Assembly: GCA_026225475.1 (NCBI GenBank)
Contig: JAMFSU010000018.1
Span: 60,389-124,388, forward strand
DNA: 64,000 nt
Direction: 5' to 3'
From: Duganella sp.
Lineage (GTDB): Bacteria; Pseudomonadota; Gammaproteobacteria; Burkholderiales; Burkholderiaceae_D
Positions within the stretch are counted from its first letter, which is position 1. Every line of letters begins with the position of its first letter. A program made the position numbers and the translations under genes. A model generated the notes under the pieces. The model saw nothing but the letters and a program-made list of their open reading frames with translations. It made no database searches and was not told the DNA's origin. Below are positions 17,543 to 28,346 of this stretch, piece by piece.

Positions 17543-18238
17543 TTACAGCGGCTTGCGGCAAGCCACCATGTAATTGACGTCAGTGTCTTGGTTGAGCGCG
17601 TAGATCTTGGTCAAGGGATTGTAGGTCAGGCCTTTGATGCCATCGAACGTTAGATCTGCTTCTCGGATGAAGCGAGCCAGTTCTGCCGGTGTGATGAACT
17701 TGGCATAGTCATGGGTGCCGCGTGGCAGCATGCGTAGCAGATATTCGGCGCCGATGATGGCAAACAAATAAGACTTGATATTGCGGTTGAGCGTCGAGAA
17801 AAACACATAACCGCCCGGTTTGGCCATGGCGGCACAGGCACGCACGATGGAGGCTGGGTCGGGCACATGCTCGAGCATTTCCATGCAGGTCACGACGTCG
17901 AATTGGCCAGGTTCGCGCGCGGCCAGTTCCTCTGCGGCAATTTTCTCGTAACGGACCTGTACACCGGAATCCATACCATGCAGGTCAGCCACTTTCAAGG
18001 CTTTGTCGGACAGATCAATGCCCGTAACCTTGGCACCTTTGCGCGCCATTGACTCGGCCAGGATGCCACCGCCGCAACCTACATCGACGACGTTTTTGCC
18101 GAACAGGGCAGCGCGTGCATCAATCCAGTCCAGACGTAGCGGGTTGATTTCGTGCAGTGGACGAAACTCGGAAGTGGGATCCCACCAACGATGGGCGAGA
18201 TCACTAAATTTTTTCAGTTCTTGAGGATCGGCATTCAT
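17543..18238 (-). CDS. ubiG: Ubiquinone biosynthesis O-methyltransferase
   Basis: A 231-residue class I SAM methyltransferase; UbiG carries out both O-methylations of ubiquinone. The start is ATG 18238 ([20 protein letters not shown] begins the conserved region); a possible ATG eight codons upstream cannot be excluded, and the long extension to 18556 crosses a terminator and is rejected. The SAM-binding loop is [10 protein letters not shown] (about 50-59), followed by [11 protein letters not shown] and [13 protein letters not shown], all diagnostic. It is first in the ubiG-gph unit and separated from ompA by a strong terminator. Confidence 0.94.
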   Translation of the reverse strand: MNADPQELKKFSDLAHRWWDPTSEFRPLHEINPLRLDWIDARAALFGKNVVDVGCGGGILAESMARKGAKVTGIDLSDKALKVADLHGMDSGVQVRYEKIAAEELAAREPGQFDVVTCMEMLEHVPDPASIVRACAAMAKPGGYVFFSTLNRNIKSYLFAIIGAEYLLRMLPRGTHDYAKFITPAELARFIREADLTFDGIKGLTYNPLTKIYALNQDTDVNYMVACRKPL

Positions 18239-18306
18239 AGAGTGAATGATAGCCGAAAGCATCGCCTGCTCGTTGCAGCATCGTAAAAAACAAAGCTTTT
18301 TCCCAT

Positions 18307-18336
18307 AAAAAAACCCCGCCGAAGCGGGGTTTTTTT
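18307..18336. terminator. Bidirectional Rho-independent terminator between ompA and ubiG
   Basis: AAAAAAACCCCGC pairs perfectly with GCGGGGTTTTTTT around a CGAA tetraloop. On the minus strand it ends the ompA transcript 14 nt after the stop codon. Confidence 0.93.
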
Positions 18337-18350
18337 CGATCGAAAATCGA

Positions 18351-18971
18351 TTACTTGGTACGTGTACCAACGACTTCGATTTCAACGCGGCGGTTCTTGG
18401 CGCGGCCAGCAGCAGACTTGTTGTCAGCGACTGGTTGCGATTTGCCCTTACCTTCGGTGTAGACGCGGTTAGCTTCAACACCCTTGGAGACCAAGTATGC
18501 CTTGACCGATTCAGCACGACGAACCGACAGTTTTTGGTTGTAAGCAACCGAACCAACGGAGTCAGTGTGACCGACAGCGATAATGACTTCCAGGTTCAGA
18601 CCCTTCAGGTTGCCGACCAATTCATCGAGCTTTTCTTTGCCAGCTGGCTTCAGAACTGCCTTGTCGAAGTCAAAGAATGCGTCAGCGGCATAAGTAACTT
18701 TTTCCGATGTTGGTGCAGCAGCTGCAGCAGGTGCTGGAGCTGCAGGAGCAGCAGCAGGTGCAGCTGCAACGGCTGGAGCTTCTTCGCATGGACCGTTGAC
18801 GAACGCAGTTTGCCAGCACAGACCAAATCCGCTGCGAGTCACGACGTCACGGCTGTCTTGCAAGTACAGGCTGTTAGGACGAACCTTGATGTCCTTGATT
18901 TCCTGTGCAGTCGCAGACAAAGCGATGGCTGCGGACGCAGCAGCGAAGACGAGTTTTGCTAATTTGTTCAT
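18351..18971 (-). CDS. ompA: OmpA-family outer membrane protein
   Basis: A 206-residue protein. The signal peptide ends ALSATA, with cleavage before Gln23. A short N-terminal region with two cysteines ([12 protein letters not shown]) is followed by an Ala/Pro linker (about 66-86) and a C-terminal peptidoglycan-binding OmpA domain ([30 protein letters not shown]). There is no eight-stranded barrel, which is the usual form of the short Burkholderiales OmpA. The start has a strong GAGAGGAG site. The single-gene unit ends in the terminator at 18307 and likely has its own strong promoter in the AT-rich DNA beyond 18971. Confidence 0.92.
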   Translation of the reverse strand: MNKLAKLVFAAASAAIALSATAQEIKDIKVRPNSLYLQDSRDVVTRSGFGLCWQTAFVNGPCEEAPAVAAAPAAAPAAPAPAAAAAPTSEKVTYAADAFFDFDKAVLKPAGKEKLDELVGNLKGLNLEVIIAVGHTDSVGSVAYNQKLSVRRAESVKAYLVSKGVEANRVYTEGKGKSQPVADNKSAAGRAKNRRVEIEVVGTRTK

Positions 18972-19823
18972 GTTTCTCCTCTCGGGTGAGATATCCGCAG
19001 ATAAACTGCGCTACAAAATTACGACATCAAAAAAAACGAATAATATCATGTGTTCAGGTCGTCACAGGCCCCCTTTTTAGGGAGTCCTGCAATGAACTTA
19101 GTCGCCATTCTGCCACAGGCTGGTGCATTCAGCGAACGTTGCCAAATAGTCCAATCAACGTTTTCAATACTCTGTTGTTTTTTGGTAACAATGTGTTTTC
19201 CTGCACAAAGTTGATAAAAGCGATGTAAAAAAATCTAATTTTTTCGTAAAAAACCTTATTTTTCATGCTCTTGGGATGCAATAACCTTTCGAATTGAAGG
19301 TGATAGACAAGTTGGTAATTTCTTAAAGGAAATTCTTGGGTGCGGATTTTTGTATTTTTTCATGGTTTGTTCATGCCTGAATTGGTGCGATTAATTTATT
19401 TCGTTTTGGAAACTCAGGAAAGGAATCTCGAATTGTTTGAGTGATATTTGCTGAATATGTTCATAAAATTGCGAACCTAGATAAGATTTTTCTTTGAAAT
19501 AAATCCGAGCAAGCTTCGAAGTCGTGCTCCTTGCTACGATCTCGCGGCATATTATTTAGCCTGCTTGCCTGGCGGCAAGAGGCGTCTTGCAGGAGCTACA
19601 GGTCGTCTGTGTTGTGGGATGGCGATCCGGTGCAGCTTTTTGGGGCGCTGTCACAGCGCTACCTGCCAGGGGCTGGTGGCGCTAAAACCCATGGCAATAG
19701 GGGCGGGCATGCTAGAATGCCCGGTTTAGAGCCGCTGTTCGCCAAGCGCTCTGTTGCCTGTGTAGCAGAGTTCGTGCCGCAGACCTGATTTAACAACCAA
19801 GATCAATACCTCTCGACTTGCCA
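18972..19823. other. 852-bp divergent intergenic region between ompA and gyrA
   Basis: No gene supported; the frames here are short and unlike proteins. The middle part (about 19020-19520) is strikingly AT-rich with many A and T runs, consistent with promoters and perhaps H-NS-type binding. A GGGCAT/ATGCCC dyad with 6-nt spacer sits at 19705-19722, enclosing a TAGAAT that would fit a -10 element for gyrA, although no good -35 was seen. Confidence 0.4.
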
Positions 19824-22493
19824 ATGGATCAATTCGCTAAAGAAACCATCCCCATTTCCCTTGAAGAAGAGATGCGCAAGAGCTACCTCGATTACGCCAT
19901 GAGCGTGATTGTCGGTCGTGCTCTGCCAGATGTTCGTGACGGCCTCAAGCCAGTGCATCGGCGTGTGCTGTTTGCGATGCATGAAATGAACAACGTCTGG
20001 AACCGCCCATTCGTGAAGTGTGCGCGTGTGGTCGGTGAAGTCATGGGTAAATACCACCCGCACGGTGACGCGTCGATTTATGACACGCTGGTGCGGATGG
20101 CGCAGGACTTTTCGCTGCGCTACATGCTGGTCGACGGCCAGGGTAATTTCGGCTCGATTGACGGTGATGGCGCGGCTGCGATGCGTTATACCGAATGTCG
20201 TCTGGATAAGATCGCCAACGAATTGCTGGCCGACATCGAGAAGGAAACCGTCGATTTCGATCCCAACTACGATGGCAAGGAAAGAGAGCCGTCGGTGTTG
20301 CCGACGCGTATTCCCAACCTGCTGATCAACGGTTCGTCCGGTATTGCAGTGGGGATGGCGACCAATATTCCGCCACATAACATTACCGAGGTCATCAACG
20401 GCGCACTGCATGTGCTCAGCAATGCCGATTGCACGATTGATGAATTGATCGAATTGATTCCAGCGCCGGACTTCCCGACCGGCGGCATCATCTATGGTGT
20501 GTCTGGTGTACGCGACGGTTATCGCACTGGCCGTGGTCGTGTGGTGATGCGCGCCAAGACTCACTTTGAAGAGTATGGCCGCGAGGCGCGGATCGCCATC
20601 ATCGTCGACGAGTTGCCTTATCAGGTTAATAAGAAGGCGTTGTTGGAACGCATTGCCGAGCTGGTGCGCGACAAGAAGCTGGACGGTATTTCCGATCTGC
20701 GCGACGAATCCGACAAGTCGGGTATGCGGGTGGTGATCGAGTTGAAGCGCGGCGAAGTGCCGGAAGTGGTGCTCAATAATCTGTACAAGCAGACGCAACT
20801 GCAAGACACCTTCGGCATGAATATGGTGGCGCTGGTGGATCGTCAGCCGAAACTGCTGAACCTGAAGCAGATGCTGGAATGTTTCCTGTCGCATCGCCGT
20901 GAAGTGGTGACGCGTCGGACCATTTTCGAACTGCGCAAGGCGCGCGAACGCGGTCACGTGCTGGAAGGTCTGGCTGTAGCGCTGGCCAATATTGATGACT
21001 TCATTGCCATCATTCGCGCTGCGCCAACACCGCCAGTCGCGAAGACCGAATTGATGGCGCGTGCCTGGGATTCGTCGATGGTGCGCGAAATGCTGTCCCG
21101 TACCGGTGCTGAAAATACCGCCGGCATCAATGCTTTCCGGCCAGAAAATCTGCCGGTGCATTACGGTATTCAAACAGATGGTCTGTACAAGCTGTCCGAC
21201 GACCAGGCGCAGGAAATTCTGCAAATGCGTTTGCAACGCTTGACTGGTCTGGAGCAAGACAAGATCGTCAATGAGTACAAGGAAGTGATGGAGCAAATCG
21301 CTGACTTGCTGGACATCCTGTCCAAGCCGTCCCGCGTAACTGCGATCATTACCGACGAACTGACTGCCGCCAGGAACGATTTTGGTATTGCCGTCAAGGA
21401 CGAACGTCGTTCGCAGATCGAGCATAACGCTACCGATCTCGGCACTGAAGACTTGATCACGCCGCAAGATCTGGTGGTGACCTTGTCGCATACCGGTTAC
21501 ATGAAGTCGCAGCCGGTGTCCGAATATCGTGCGCAAAAGCGTGGTGGTCGCGGCAAGCAAGCCATGGCGACCAAGGATGATGACTGGATCGATCAGCTTT
21601 TCATCGCCAATACTCATGATTACATTTTGTGCTTCTCCAACCGTGGCCGTTTGTACTGGCTCAAGGTATGGGAAGTGCCGCAAGGCTCGCGCAACTCGCG
21701 CGGCAAGCCTATCGTCAATATGTTCCCATTGCAGGATGGCGAAAAAATCACGGTGATTCTGCCGTTGTCGGGCGAGAACCGGGTCTTCCCTGAAGACCGT
21801 TATGTGTTCATGTCGACCAGTCTTGGTACTGTCAAGAAAACGCCATTGTCGGATTTTAGCAATCCACGCAAGGCCGGCATCATTGCAGTTGACCTCGACG
21901 ACGGTGACTTCCTGATCGGTGCCGCTTTGACTGACGGCCAGCATGACGTGATGCTGTTCTCCGACTCCGGCAAGGCTGTGCGTTTTGATGAAAACGATGT
22001 GCGCCCCATGGGCCGTACGGCACGCGGTGTGCGCGGCATGAATCTGGAAGATGGTCAGCAAGTCATTGCGCTGCTGGTGGCGGAAAACGAGCAGCAATCG
22101 GTGTTGACCGCGACGGAAAACGGTTTTGGCAAGCGTACGCCGATCACTGAATACACCCGTCACGGCCGCGGTACCAAGGGCATGATTGCGATTCAGACCA
22201 GCGAACGCAACGGTAAGGTAGTGGCAGCGACGCTGGTGGAAACCAGTGACGAAATCATGCTGATCACTACTGGTGGCGTGCTCATCCGTACCCGCGTGGC
22301 AGAAATCCGAGAAATGGGCCGTGCTACCCAAGGCGTGACCTTGATTGCGGTGGAGGATGGCACCAAGCTCAGTGGTTTGCAGCGCGTGGTGGAATCCGAT
22401 GCCGAAACCGAGATCGAAATTGAAGCCGGTCCGGACACGGATACCGGTACCAACGGTGCGGCTGCAAGCGAAGGCGATGCAACTGCGGAATAA
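19824..22493 (+). CDS. gyrA: DNA gyrase subunit A
   Basis: An 889-residue type II topoisomerase subunit; with GyrB it introduces negative supercoils. Start ATG 19824 ([10 protein letters not shown]); the TTG two codons earlier is ignored. The catalytic Tyr lies in the AAMRYTECR stretch, and the C-terminal pinwheel carries a GyrA box (QKRGGRGK). The quinolone region reads [10 protein letters not shown], so position 83 is Ala and 84 is Ser (E. coli S83, A84), while Asp87 is kept. The C-terminus ends in an acidic tail. The gene is followed by a terminator hairpin that lies before serC. Confidence 0.97.
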   Translation: MDQFAKETIPISLEEEMRKSYLDYAMSVIVGRALPDVRDGLKPVHRRVLFAMHEMNNVWNRPFVKCARVVGEVMGKYHPHGDASIYDTLVRMAQDFSLRYMLVDGQGNFGSIDGDGAAAMRYTECRLDKIANELLADIEKETVDFDPNYDGKEREPSVLPTRIPNLLINGSSGIAVGMATNIPPHNITEVINGALHVLSNADCTIDELIELIPAPDFPTGGIIYGVSGVRDGYRTGRGRVVMRAKTHFEEYGREARIAIIVDELPYQVNKKALLERIAELVRDKKLDGISDLRDESDKSGMRVVIELKRGEVPEVVLNNLYKQTQLQDTFGMNMVALVDRQPKLLNLKQMLECFLSHRREVVTRRTIFELRKARERGHVLEGLAVALANIDDFIAIIRAAPTPPVAKTELMARAWDSSMVREMLSRTGAENTAGINAFRPENLPVHYGIQTDGLYKLSDDQAQEILQMRLQRLTGLEQDKIVNEYKEVMEQIADLLDILSKPSRVTAIITDELTAARNDFGIAVKDERRSQIEHNATDLGTEDLITPQDLVVTLSHTGYMKSQPVSEYRAQKRGGRGKQAMATKDDDWIDQLFIANTHDYILCFSNRGRLYWLKVWEVPQGSRNSRGKPIVNMFPLQDGEKITVILPLSGENRVFPEDRYVFMSTSLGTVKKTPLSDFSNPRKAGIIAVDLDDGDFLIGAALTDGQHDVMLFSDSGKAVRFDENDVRPMGRTARGVRGMNLEDGQQVIALLVAENEQQSVLTATENGFGKRTPITEYTRHGRGTKGMIAIQTSERNGKVVAATLVETSDEIMLITTGGVLIRTRVAEIREMGRATQGVTLIAVEDGTKLSGLQRVVESDAETEIEIEAGPDTDTGTNGAAASEGDATAE

Positions 22494-22507
22494 TATGAAG
22501 TAACCGT

Positions 22508-22540
22508 GAAGCGGCCGGATTTCCGGTCGCTTCCTTTTTT
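22508..22540 (+). terminator. Terminator hairpin after gyrA
   Basis: GAAGCGGCCGG pairs with CCGGTCGCTTC (one mismatch in 11) around an ATTT loop and is followed by CTTTTTT. It starts 15 bp after the gyrA stop and ends 25 bp before the serC start, so it should limit read-through. Confidence 0.75.
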
Positions 22541-22565
22541 GCTTCCTTTGTTTGCGATCCAGATC

Positions 22566-23672
22566 ATGATTTACAATTTTTCTGCTGGTCCGGCTGTTTT
22601 GCCGAAAGAAGTGCTGCAACAGGCAGCAGATGAAATGCTGGACTGGCATGGCAGTGGCATGTCCGTGATGGAAATGAGCCATCGCGGCAAAGAGTACATG
22701 TCCATCATTGAGGCCACATTGCGCGATATGCGCGAACTGTTTGCCGTGCCGGATAACTATAAAGTGCTGTTTCTGCAGGGTGGGGCGATTGCCGAAAATG
22801 CCATCATCCCGATGAATCTGGCGGGCTTGCGCACTGGCAATGGTCAGCCTGGCGTGGCCGATTACATCAATACCGGCTCCTGGTCGGTCAAGTCGATCAA
22901 GGAAGCGCGTCGTTACTGCGAAGTCAACGTCGCTGCTTCATCCGAAGCCGAGCAGTTTGCCAGCATTCCTGCGCGTGATAGCTGGAAGCTGTCGCGCGAT
23001 GCTGCCTACGTGCATGTGTGCACCAATGAAACCATTGACGGCGTGGAATACCATTTCACCCCTGATGTTGCCGCCGATACCGACAATGCGCCGCTAGTAG
23101 CAGACATGTCTTCGCACATCCTGTCGCGCGTGGTTGATGTGTCGAAATATGGCGTGATCTACGCTGGCGCGCAAAAAAATATCGGTCCGGCCGGTGTCAC
23201 CATCGTCATCGTGCGCGAAGATCTGCTTGGCCATGCCTTGCCGATCTGTCCTTCGGCCTTCAACTGGAAGATCGTTGCCGACAATGATTCGATGTACAAC
23301 ACGCCACCGACTTACGCGATCTACATCGCCGGTCTGGTATTCCAGTGGCTCAAGCGCCAAGGGGGCGTGGCCGCGATGGAAAAGCGCAACATCGCCAAGG
23401 CGGCCTTGTTGTACGACTATCTCGATAGCACCGAGTTTTTTCAGACCAAGATTGTCAAGCAATGCCGCTCGCGCATGAATGTGCCGTTTTTCCTGCACGA
23501 CGAGCGCTTGAATGAAGCATTCCTGGCCGGCGCCAAAACGCACGGTCTGTTGCAGCTGAAAGGCCATAAGTCGGTCGGCGGCATGCGTGCATCGATCTAT
23601 AACGCCATGCCCTATGAGGGCGTTGCTGCATTGGTGGATTACCTGCGCGAATTCGAACGCATGCAAGGCTGA
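22566..23672 (+). CDS. serC: Phosphoserine aminotransferase
   Basis: A 368-residue fold-type I PLP enzyme converting 3-phosphohydroxypyruvate to phosphoserine and also serving pyridoxal phosphate synthesis. The start is ATG 22566: [13 protein letters not shown] is the conserved SerC N-terminus, and the 20 codons upstream in frame cross the gyrA terminator. The cofactor lysine is in [20 protein letters not shown] and [21 protein letters not shown] are also diagnostic. No Shine-Dalgarno sequence is visible before this ATG, which is unusual. It opens the serC-pheA-hisC-tyrA-aroA supra-operon conserved in betaproteobacteria. Confidence 0.95.
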   Translation: MIYNFSAGPAVLPKEVLQQAADEMLDWHGSGMSVMEMSHRGKEYMSIIEATLRDMRELFAVPDNYKVLFLQGGAIAENAIIPMNLAGLRTGNGQPGVADYINTGSWSVKSIKEARRYCEVNVAASSEAEQFASIPARDSWKLSRDAAYVHVCTNETIDGVEYHFTPDVAADTDNAPLVADMSSHILSRVVDVSKYGVIYAGAQKNIGPAGVTIVIVREDLLGHALPICPSAFNWKIVADNDSMYNTPPTYAIYIAGLVFQWLKRQGGVAAMEKRNIAKAALLYDYLDSTEFFQTKIVKQCRSRMNVPFFLHDERLNEAFLAGAKTHGLLQLKGHKSVGGMRASIYNAMPYEGVAALVDYLREFERMQG

Positions 23673-23786
23673 TCAGGCCGGTCGACAAATACTGTCGGAT
23701 GAGAACCGGCGCCTTCGGTGCCGGAAGGTCGTTGCCAGCGCTGTTGTACGGCGGCAGCGACAGGCACTGCAACAAGAAAGACAACC

Positions 23787-24860
23787 ATGAGCGACGATAA
23801 ACTTTTGCCGTTGCGTCAACAAATTGACGCCATCGATGCACAAATCCTCGATTTGCTGAACCAGCGCGCGCGCGTTGCGCAAGAGGTCGGACATGTCAAG
23901 GCAGAAACCAATGCGCCGGTATTTCGCCCCGAGCGCGAAGCACAGGTTTTGCGCAAGGCTGCCGAGCGTAATCCAGGCCCGCTGTTGGGCAGCGATATTC
24001 AAACGATCTTTCGTGAAGTCATGTCGGCTTGCCGGGCGCTGGAAAAGCGCGTGACCGTGGCCTATTTGGGGCCGCAGGGTACCTTCAGCGAACAGGCCGT
24101 CTATCAGCAATTCGGCCATGCCGTCGAAGGTCTGCCTTGCGCCTCGATCGATGAAGTGTTTCGTGATGCAGAAGCCGGTACCGCTGAGTTCGGCGTGGTC
24201 CCGGTCGAAAATTCATCGGAAGGCGTGATCAATCGCACGCTCGATTTATTACTGCAAACCACCTTGCGTATCAGTGGTGAGATTTCCATTCCTGTACATC
24301 ACAGCTTGATGACCAAGGCGGGCGGTATGCAGGGCATCACCCGTATTTGCGCGCATTCGCAGGCGCTGGCGCAATGCAATGCGTGGCTCAATCAAAATTA
24401 TCCAGGTATCCCGCGCCAAGCAGTAGCTTCCAATGCCGAGGCCGCGCGTATGGCCAGCGAAGACACTACGGTGGCAGCGATCGCCGGTGAAATCGCCGGA
24501 CAGAAATACAGCCTGCAAACGGTCAATGCCCATATCCAGGACGATCCGCACAACCGCACCCGCTTTGCCGTGATCGGCCGGTTGCAGACGGCGCCGTCCG
24601 GGCGTGATCAGACTTCCATCGTGTTGTCGGTGCCGAACAAGGCCGGTGCAGTCTATAACTTGCTGGCACCATTGGCCAGGCACGGTGTGTCGATGACGCG
24701 CTTTGAATCGCGTCCGGCGCGCATGGGTGCATGGGAATATTATTTCTATGTTGACCTTGAAGGTCACGAGCAAGATGACAAAGTGGCCAAGGCGCTGGCT
24801 GAGTTAAAAGAGAATGCGGCGTTCTTCAAGCTGCTGGGCTCGTATCCGTTCGCTGTTTAA
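23787..24860 (+). CDS. pheA: Chorismate mutase / prephenate dehydratase (P-protein)
   Basis: A 357-residue bifunctional enzyme of phenylalanine synthesis. Residues 1-90 form the AroQ-type chorismate mutase (LLPLRQQIDAIDAQIL, FREVMSACRALE), about 91-270 the prephenate dehydratase (YLGPQGTFSEQA, PVENSSEG, and the catalytic TRF at 258-260), and 275-357 the ACT regulatory domain (ESRP at 307-310) that binds phenylalanine. Start ATG 23787 follows AAGAAAG. The 114-bp leader after serC can form two hairpins (CCGGCGCC/GGTGCCGG and GTCGTTGCC/GGCAGCGAC), possible sites of control, though no Phe-rich leader peptide was seen. Confidence 0.95.
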   Translation: MSDDKLLPLRQQIDAIDAQILDLLNQRARVAQEVGHVKAETNAPVFRPEREAQVLRKAAERNPGPLLGSDIQTIFREVMSACRALEKRVTVAYLGPQGTFSEQAVYQQFGHAVEGLPCASIDEVFRDAEAGTAEFGVVPVENSSEGVINRTLDLLLQTTLRISGEISIPVHHSLMTKAGGMQGITRICAHSQALAQCNAWLNQNYPGIPRQAVASNAEAARMASEDTTVAAIAGEIAGQKYSLQTVNAHIQDDPHNRTRFAVIGRLQTAPSGRDQTSIVLSVPNKAGAVYNLLAPLARHGVSMTRFESRPARMGAWEYYFYVDLEGHEQDDKVAKALAELKENAAFFKLLGSYPFAV

Positions 24861-24900
24861 TTACCGTTTAGATTACGGTCTCATTCATTCAAGGTTTCTC

Positions 24901-26007
24901 ATGTCCATGCAATTCGGTCCCGATTATGTGCGCGCTATCGCGCCTTACCAGTCAGGCAAGCCCATCGCTGAAGTCGCGCGTGAATTCGGCCTGGAAGAAA
25001 GCAAGATCATCAAGTTGGCATCCAATGAAAACCCATTGGGCATGCCAGAGTCGGCCAAGTTGGCTATGCAGCAGGCAGTGGCCGAGCTGGGTCGCTATCC
25101 GGATGCCAACGGTTTCGATCTGAAATCCGCCATCAGCGCTAAATACGGCGTGCCGCAGGACTGGATCACACTGGGTAATGGCAGCAACGACATTCTGGAG
25201 TTGGCCGCGCATGCCTTTGTGCAGCCGCGTCAATCGGTGGTGTTCGCGCAATATGGTTTTCTGGTCTATGCCCTGGCCACGCAAGCAGTGGGGGCGCGCG
25301 CGATTGAAGTCACGGCGCAGGATTTTGGTCATGATCTGGTCGCCATGGCCGCAGCAATTGCCGACGATACGCGGCTGGTCTACATTGCCAATCCGAATAA
25401 TCCAACCGGCACTTTCCTCACGGCTGCGCAGTTGGAAACCTTCCTCAAGGCGGTGCCGCAGCACGTGGTGGTGGTGCTGGATGAGGCCTATAACGAATAT
25501 CTGGCAGCCGAATTGCAATATGAATCGACCGACTGGGTGCGCACTTATCCCAACCTGATCGTGTCGCGCACCATGTCCAAGGCCTATGGCCTGGCCGGTT
25601 TGCGCGTTGGTTTTGCGATTGCCCAGCCGGTGGTGACCGATTTGCTCAACCGCATCCGTCAGCCGTTCAATGTCAATTCGCTGGCACAGGCAGCTGCGGT
25701 GGCTGCCTTGAATGACAAGGCATTCTTGCAAAAGAGCGCCGACATCAATGCACAAGGTTATCGTCAACTGGTGACGGCATTCGAGACGCTTGGCTTGACC
25801 TATGTGCACTCGTACGGCAATTTTGTTTTGGTGAAAGTCGGTGACGACGATGGTGCTGGTGCGCGCGTGAATTTGGCGCTGTTGAAGCAGGGCATTATCG
25901 TCCGTCCGGTGAGCAACTACGGCTTGCCGCAATGGTTGCGCATCTCGATCGGTTTGCCGGAAGAAAACGCGGCGTTCATTGGCGCCTTGAAGACCATTCT
26001 GGGCTGA
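24901..26007 (+). CDS. hisC: Histidinol-phosphate aminotransferase (aromatic aminotransferase role likely)
   Basis: A 368-residue PLP aminotransferase with Schiff-base Lys227 in SRTMSKAYGLAG and the IANPNNPTGT and DEAYNEY motifs of the HisC family. Start ATG 24901. Placed between pheA and tyrA, it is the second hisC of many Burkholderiales genomes; in this position the enzyme is thought to transaminate phenylpyruvate, hydroxyphenylpyruvate or arogenate as well as imidazole acetol phosphate. Specificity for histidine or aromatic substrates cannot be decided from sequence. A gap of 40 bp follows pheA and 14 bp precedes tyrA. Confidence 0.92.
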   Translation: MSMQFGPDYVRAIAPYQSGKPIAEVAREFGLEESKIIKLASNENPLGMPESAKLAMQQAVAELGRYPDANGFDLKSAISAKYGVPQDWITLGNGSNDILELAAHAFVQPRQSVVFAQYGFLVYALATQAVGARAIEVTAQDFGHDLVAMAAAIADDTRLVYIANPNNPTGTFLTAAQLETFLKAVPQHVVVVLDEAYNEYLAAELQYESTDWVRTYPNLIVSRTMSKAYGLAGLRVGFAIAQPVVTDLLNRIRQPFNVNSLAQAAAVAALNDKAFLQKSADINAQGYRQLVTAFETLGLTYVHSYGNFVLVKVGDDDGAGARVNLALLKQGIIVRPVSNYGLPQWLRISIGLPEENAAFIGALKTILG

Positions 26008-26021
26008 AGCGGTCGTATATT

Positions 26022-26918
26022 GTGAAAAAAATAGTCGTTTTTGGCGTTGGCCTGATTGGCGGGTCGTTTGCACTGGCGTTGAAAAAAGCCGGTGCCGTGC
26101 AGCATGTGGTTGGCGTTGGTCGTTCGCAGGCCTCACTGGCGCGCGCGCTTGCGTTGGGCATTATTGATGAGGCCGCGGTATCGGTGGAAGCTGCCATGCA
26201 AGACGCCGATCTGGTGCTTCTGTCCGCGCCGGTGGCGCAGACAGAAACGATTCTTGCCAGCTTGGCGCCGTATTTGCAGGCTGGCACCGTTGTCACCGAT
26301 GCTGGCAGTACCAAGGGTGATGTGGTGGTGGCAGCGCGTGCGGCACTTGGTGACAAGATTGCCCAGTTCGTGCCCGGTCATCCGATTGCCGGCCGTGAAC
26401 AAAACGGCCCTGAGGCCGCAATTGTCGATTTGTATTGCGGCAAAAAAGTCGTTATCACGGCCTTGCCGGAAAATCAGGATGCTGATGTCGAGCGGGTGGC
26501 ACAAGCCTGGCAGGCCTGCGGTGCGGTCATTCACCGGCTCAGTGCGCCCGAGCATGATGCCGTGTTCGCAGCGGTCAGTCACTTGCCGCATTTGTTGGCG
26601 TTTGCGCTGGTCGACGACATGGCGTCGAAGCCGCATGCCGATATTTTGTTTCAGTATGCCGCCAGCGGGTTTCGTGATTTCACCCGCATTGCCGGTTCCT
26701 CGCCGGAAATGTGGCGTGACATTTCCATCGCCAATCGCGCGGCGCTGTTGCATGAACTTGATGGCTATCTGATCCAGTTAATTCGCATGCGCAAAATGCT
26801 GGTCGAACGCGAGGCCGGCGCACTTGAACAAATTTATGCCAATGCGCAGCAGGCGCGGCACAATTGGACTGTAGCGATAGAAGCTGCCGAGCGACAAAGC
26901 AAAGATGGCGGCGATTGA
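26022..26918 (+). CDS. tyrA: Prephenate dehydrogenase
   Basis: A 298-residue NAD(P)-dependent TyrA. The start is GTG 26022 (KKIVVFGVGLIGGSFA, the Rossmann loop, follows immediately); the longer frame from 25932 overlaps hisC and is rejected. Substrate-side motifs include FVPGHPIAGRE and AVSHLPHLLAFAL with the histidine pair typical of the family, and GFRDFTRIAGSSP. No C-terminal ACT domain is present. It commits prephenate to tyrosine. It overlaps neither neighbour but sits 14 bp after hisC and 61 bp before aroA. Confidence 0.94.
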   Translation: MKKIVVFGVGLIGGSFALALKKAGAVQHVVGVGRSQASLARALALGIIDEAAVSVEAAMQDADLVLLSAPVAQTETILASLAPYLQAGTVVTDAGSTKGDVVVAARAALGDKIAQFVPGHPIAGREQNGPEAAIVDLYCGKKVVITALPENQDADVERVAQAWQACGAVIHRLSAPEHDAVFAAVSHLPHLLAFALVDDMASKPHADILFQYAASGFRDFTRIAGSSPEMWRDISIANRAALLHELDGYLIQLIRMRKMLVEREAGALEQIYANAQQARHNWTVAIEAAERQSKDGGD

Positions 26919-26979
26919 ATCTGGCAGCGATTGCCAGCAATGGCTGTGGCACGATTAACCAACTGAATGACTATTTTCG

Positions 26980-28311
26980 ATGAAGCAAGCATCCTATCCG
27001 CATCATATTGATCTCGCTCCAGTGGCGCACGTGCAAGGCACGGTCAAGCTGCCGGGTTCCAAGAGCATCTCCAATCGCATCCTGCTGTTGGCAGCATTAG
27101 CCAGCGGCACGACGCAGATCAAGGACTTGCTGGCGTCGGACGACACGCTGGTGATGCTGATGGCGTTGCAGCAGCTTGGCGTTAAATGGGAGCAGGTGGG
27201 TGATACTCGGGACTACATCGTGCATGGTGTTGATGGCGTGTTGCCGGTACACCAGGCCGATTTGTTCATGGGCAATGCGGGTACCGCGATTCGACCATTG
27301 ACAGCGGCCTTGGCGGTTATTGGTGGCGACTACACACTGCATGGTGTTGCGCGCATGCATGAACGGCCGATCGGTGATCTGGTCGATGCCTTGAATGCAG
27401 TTGGCATGCGCATCGAATATACCGGCAATCCAGGTTATCCGCCTTTGCACATCCGGCGCGGTGCACTCAATGCGCAGCGCATGAAAGTGCGCGGCAATGT
27501 GTCGAGCCAGTTCCTGACGGCCTTGTTGATGGCCGCACCGTTGATGGCCAAGCACGAGAGCCTGACCATCGATGTCGTTGGTGATCTGATTTCCAAGCCG
27601 TATATCGAAATTACGCTCAATCTGATGCGCCGTTTTGGCGTCGAAGTCACGCGTGACGACTGGCGGTCGTTTACGATTGCTGCCGGTCAGCACTATCGCA
27701 GCCCGGGTATCATTCACGTCGAAGGCGATGCCTCGTCGGCATCGTACTTTCTCGCCGCAGGTGCCATTGCCGGCGGCCCGATCCGAGTGGAAGGGGTGGG
27801 GCGCGACAGCATTCAGGGCGATGTTCGTTTTGTCGAAGCCTTGCAGCAAATGGGTGCCGATATTGTTATGGGCGACAATTGGATCGAAGTGTCGTCGAAC
27901 GGTGTGCTGAAAGCGATTGATGCTGATTTCAACCACATTCCCGATGCTGCCATGTCGATTGCGGTTGCTGCCTTGTATGCTGATGGCACCAGCGTATTGC
28001 GCAATATCGCCAGTTGGCGCGTCAAGGAAACCGACCGTCTGGCAGCGATGGCGATCGAATTGCGCAAATTGGGTGCCACAGTGGAAGAGGGTGCTGATTA
28101 TTTAAGCGTGACGCCGCCGCCCAAGATCTTGCCGGCGACCATTGATACTTATGACGACCACCGCATGGCGATGTGTTTTTCGCTGGCTTCGCTGGATGGT
28201 GCTGCACGCCAGGGTGCGCGGGTACGTATCAATGATCCCAAATGCGTAGCCAAGACGTTTCCAGATTACTTCCAGGTTTTTCAGCATATTGCTGAACAGA
28301 CACTTATTTAA
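26980..28311 (+). CDS. aroA: 3-Phosphoshikimate 1-carboxyvinyltransferase (EPSP synthase)
   Basis: A 443-residue shikimate-pathway enzyme. The conserved [10 protein letters not shown] (phosphate binding), [13 protein letters not shown] (PEP/glyphosate site, Gly-Asn-Ala-Gly-Thr-Ala), [12 protein letters not shown] and TYDDHRMAM catalytic motifs are all present. The GNAGTA motif places it with class I, glyphosate-sensitive enzymes. It joins phosphoenolpyruvate to shikimate-3-phosphate and feeds the chorismate used by pheA and tyrA in the same run. cmk follows after 35 bp. Confidence 0.96.
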   Translation: MKQASYPHHIDLAPVAHVQGTVKLPGSKSISNRILLLAALASGTTQIKDLLASDDTLVMLMALQQLGVKWEQVGDTRDYIVHGVDGVLPVHQADLFMGNAGTAIRPLTAALAVIGGDYTLHGVARMHERPIGDLVDALNAVGMRIEYTGNPGYPPLHIRRGALNAQRMKVRGNVSSQFLTALLMAAPLMAKHESLTIDVVGDLISKPYIEITLNLMRRFGVEVTRDDWRSFTIAAGQHYRSPGIIHVEGDASSASYFLAAGAIAGGPIRVEGVGRDSIQGDVRFVEALQQMGADIVMGDNWIEVSSNGVLKAIDADFNHIPDAAMSIAVAALYADGTSVLRNIASWRVKETDRLAAMAIELRKLGATVEEGADYLSVTPPPKILPATIDTYDDHRMAMCFSLASLDGAARQGARVRINDPKCVAKTFPDYFQVFQHIAEQTLI

Positions 28312-28346
28312 TTGACCTATTTTTCATAGATTTAACGGCGATTTCC

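Noticed and set aside
19803..22682. 959-codon open frame on the minus strand opposite gyrA
   Set aside because: It is an antisense shadow: gyrA is unmistakable on the plus strand, and the minus frame is His/Gln/Arg-rich and lacks any domain, as expected from complementary GC-biased codons.
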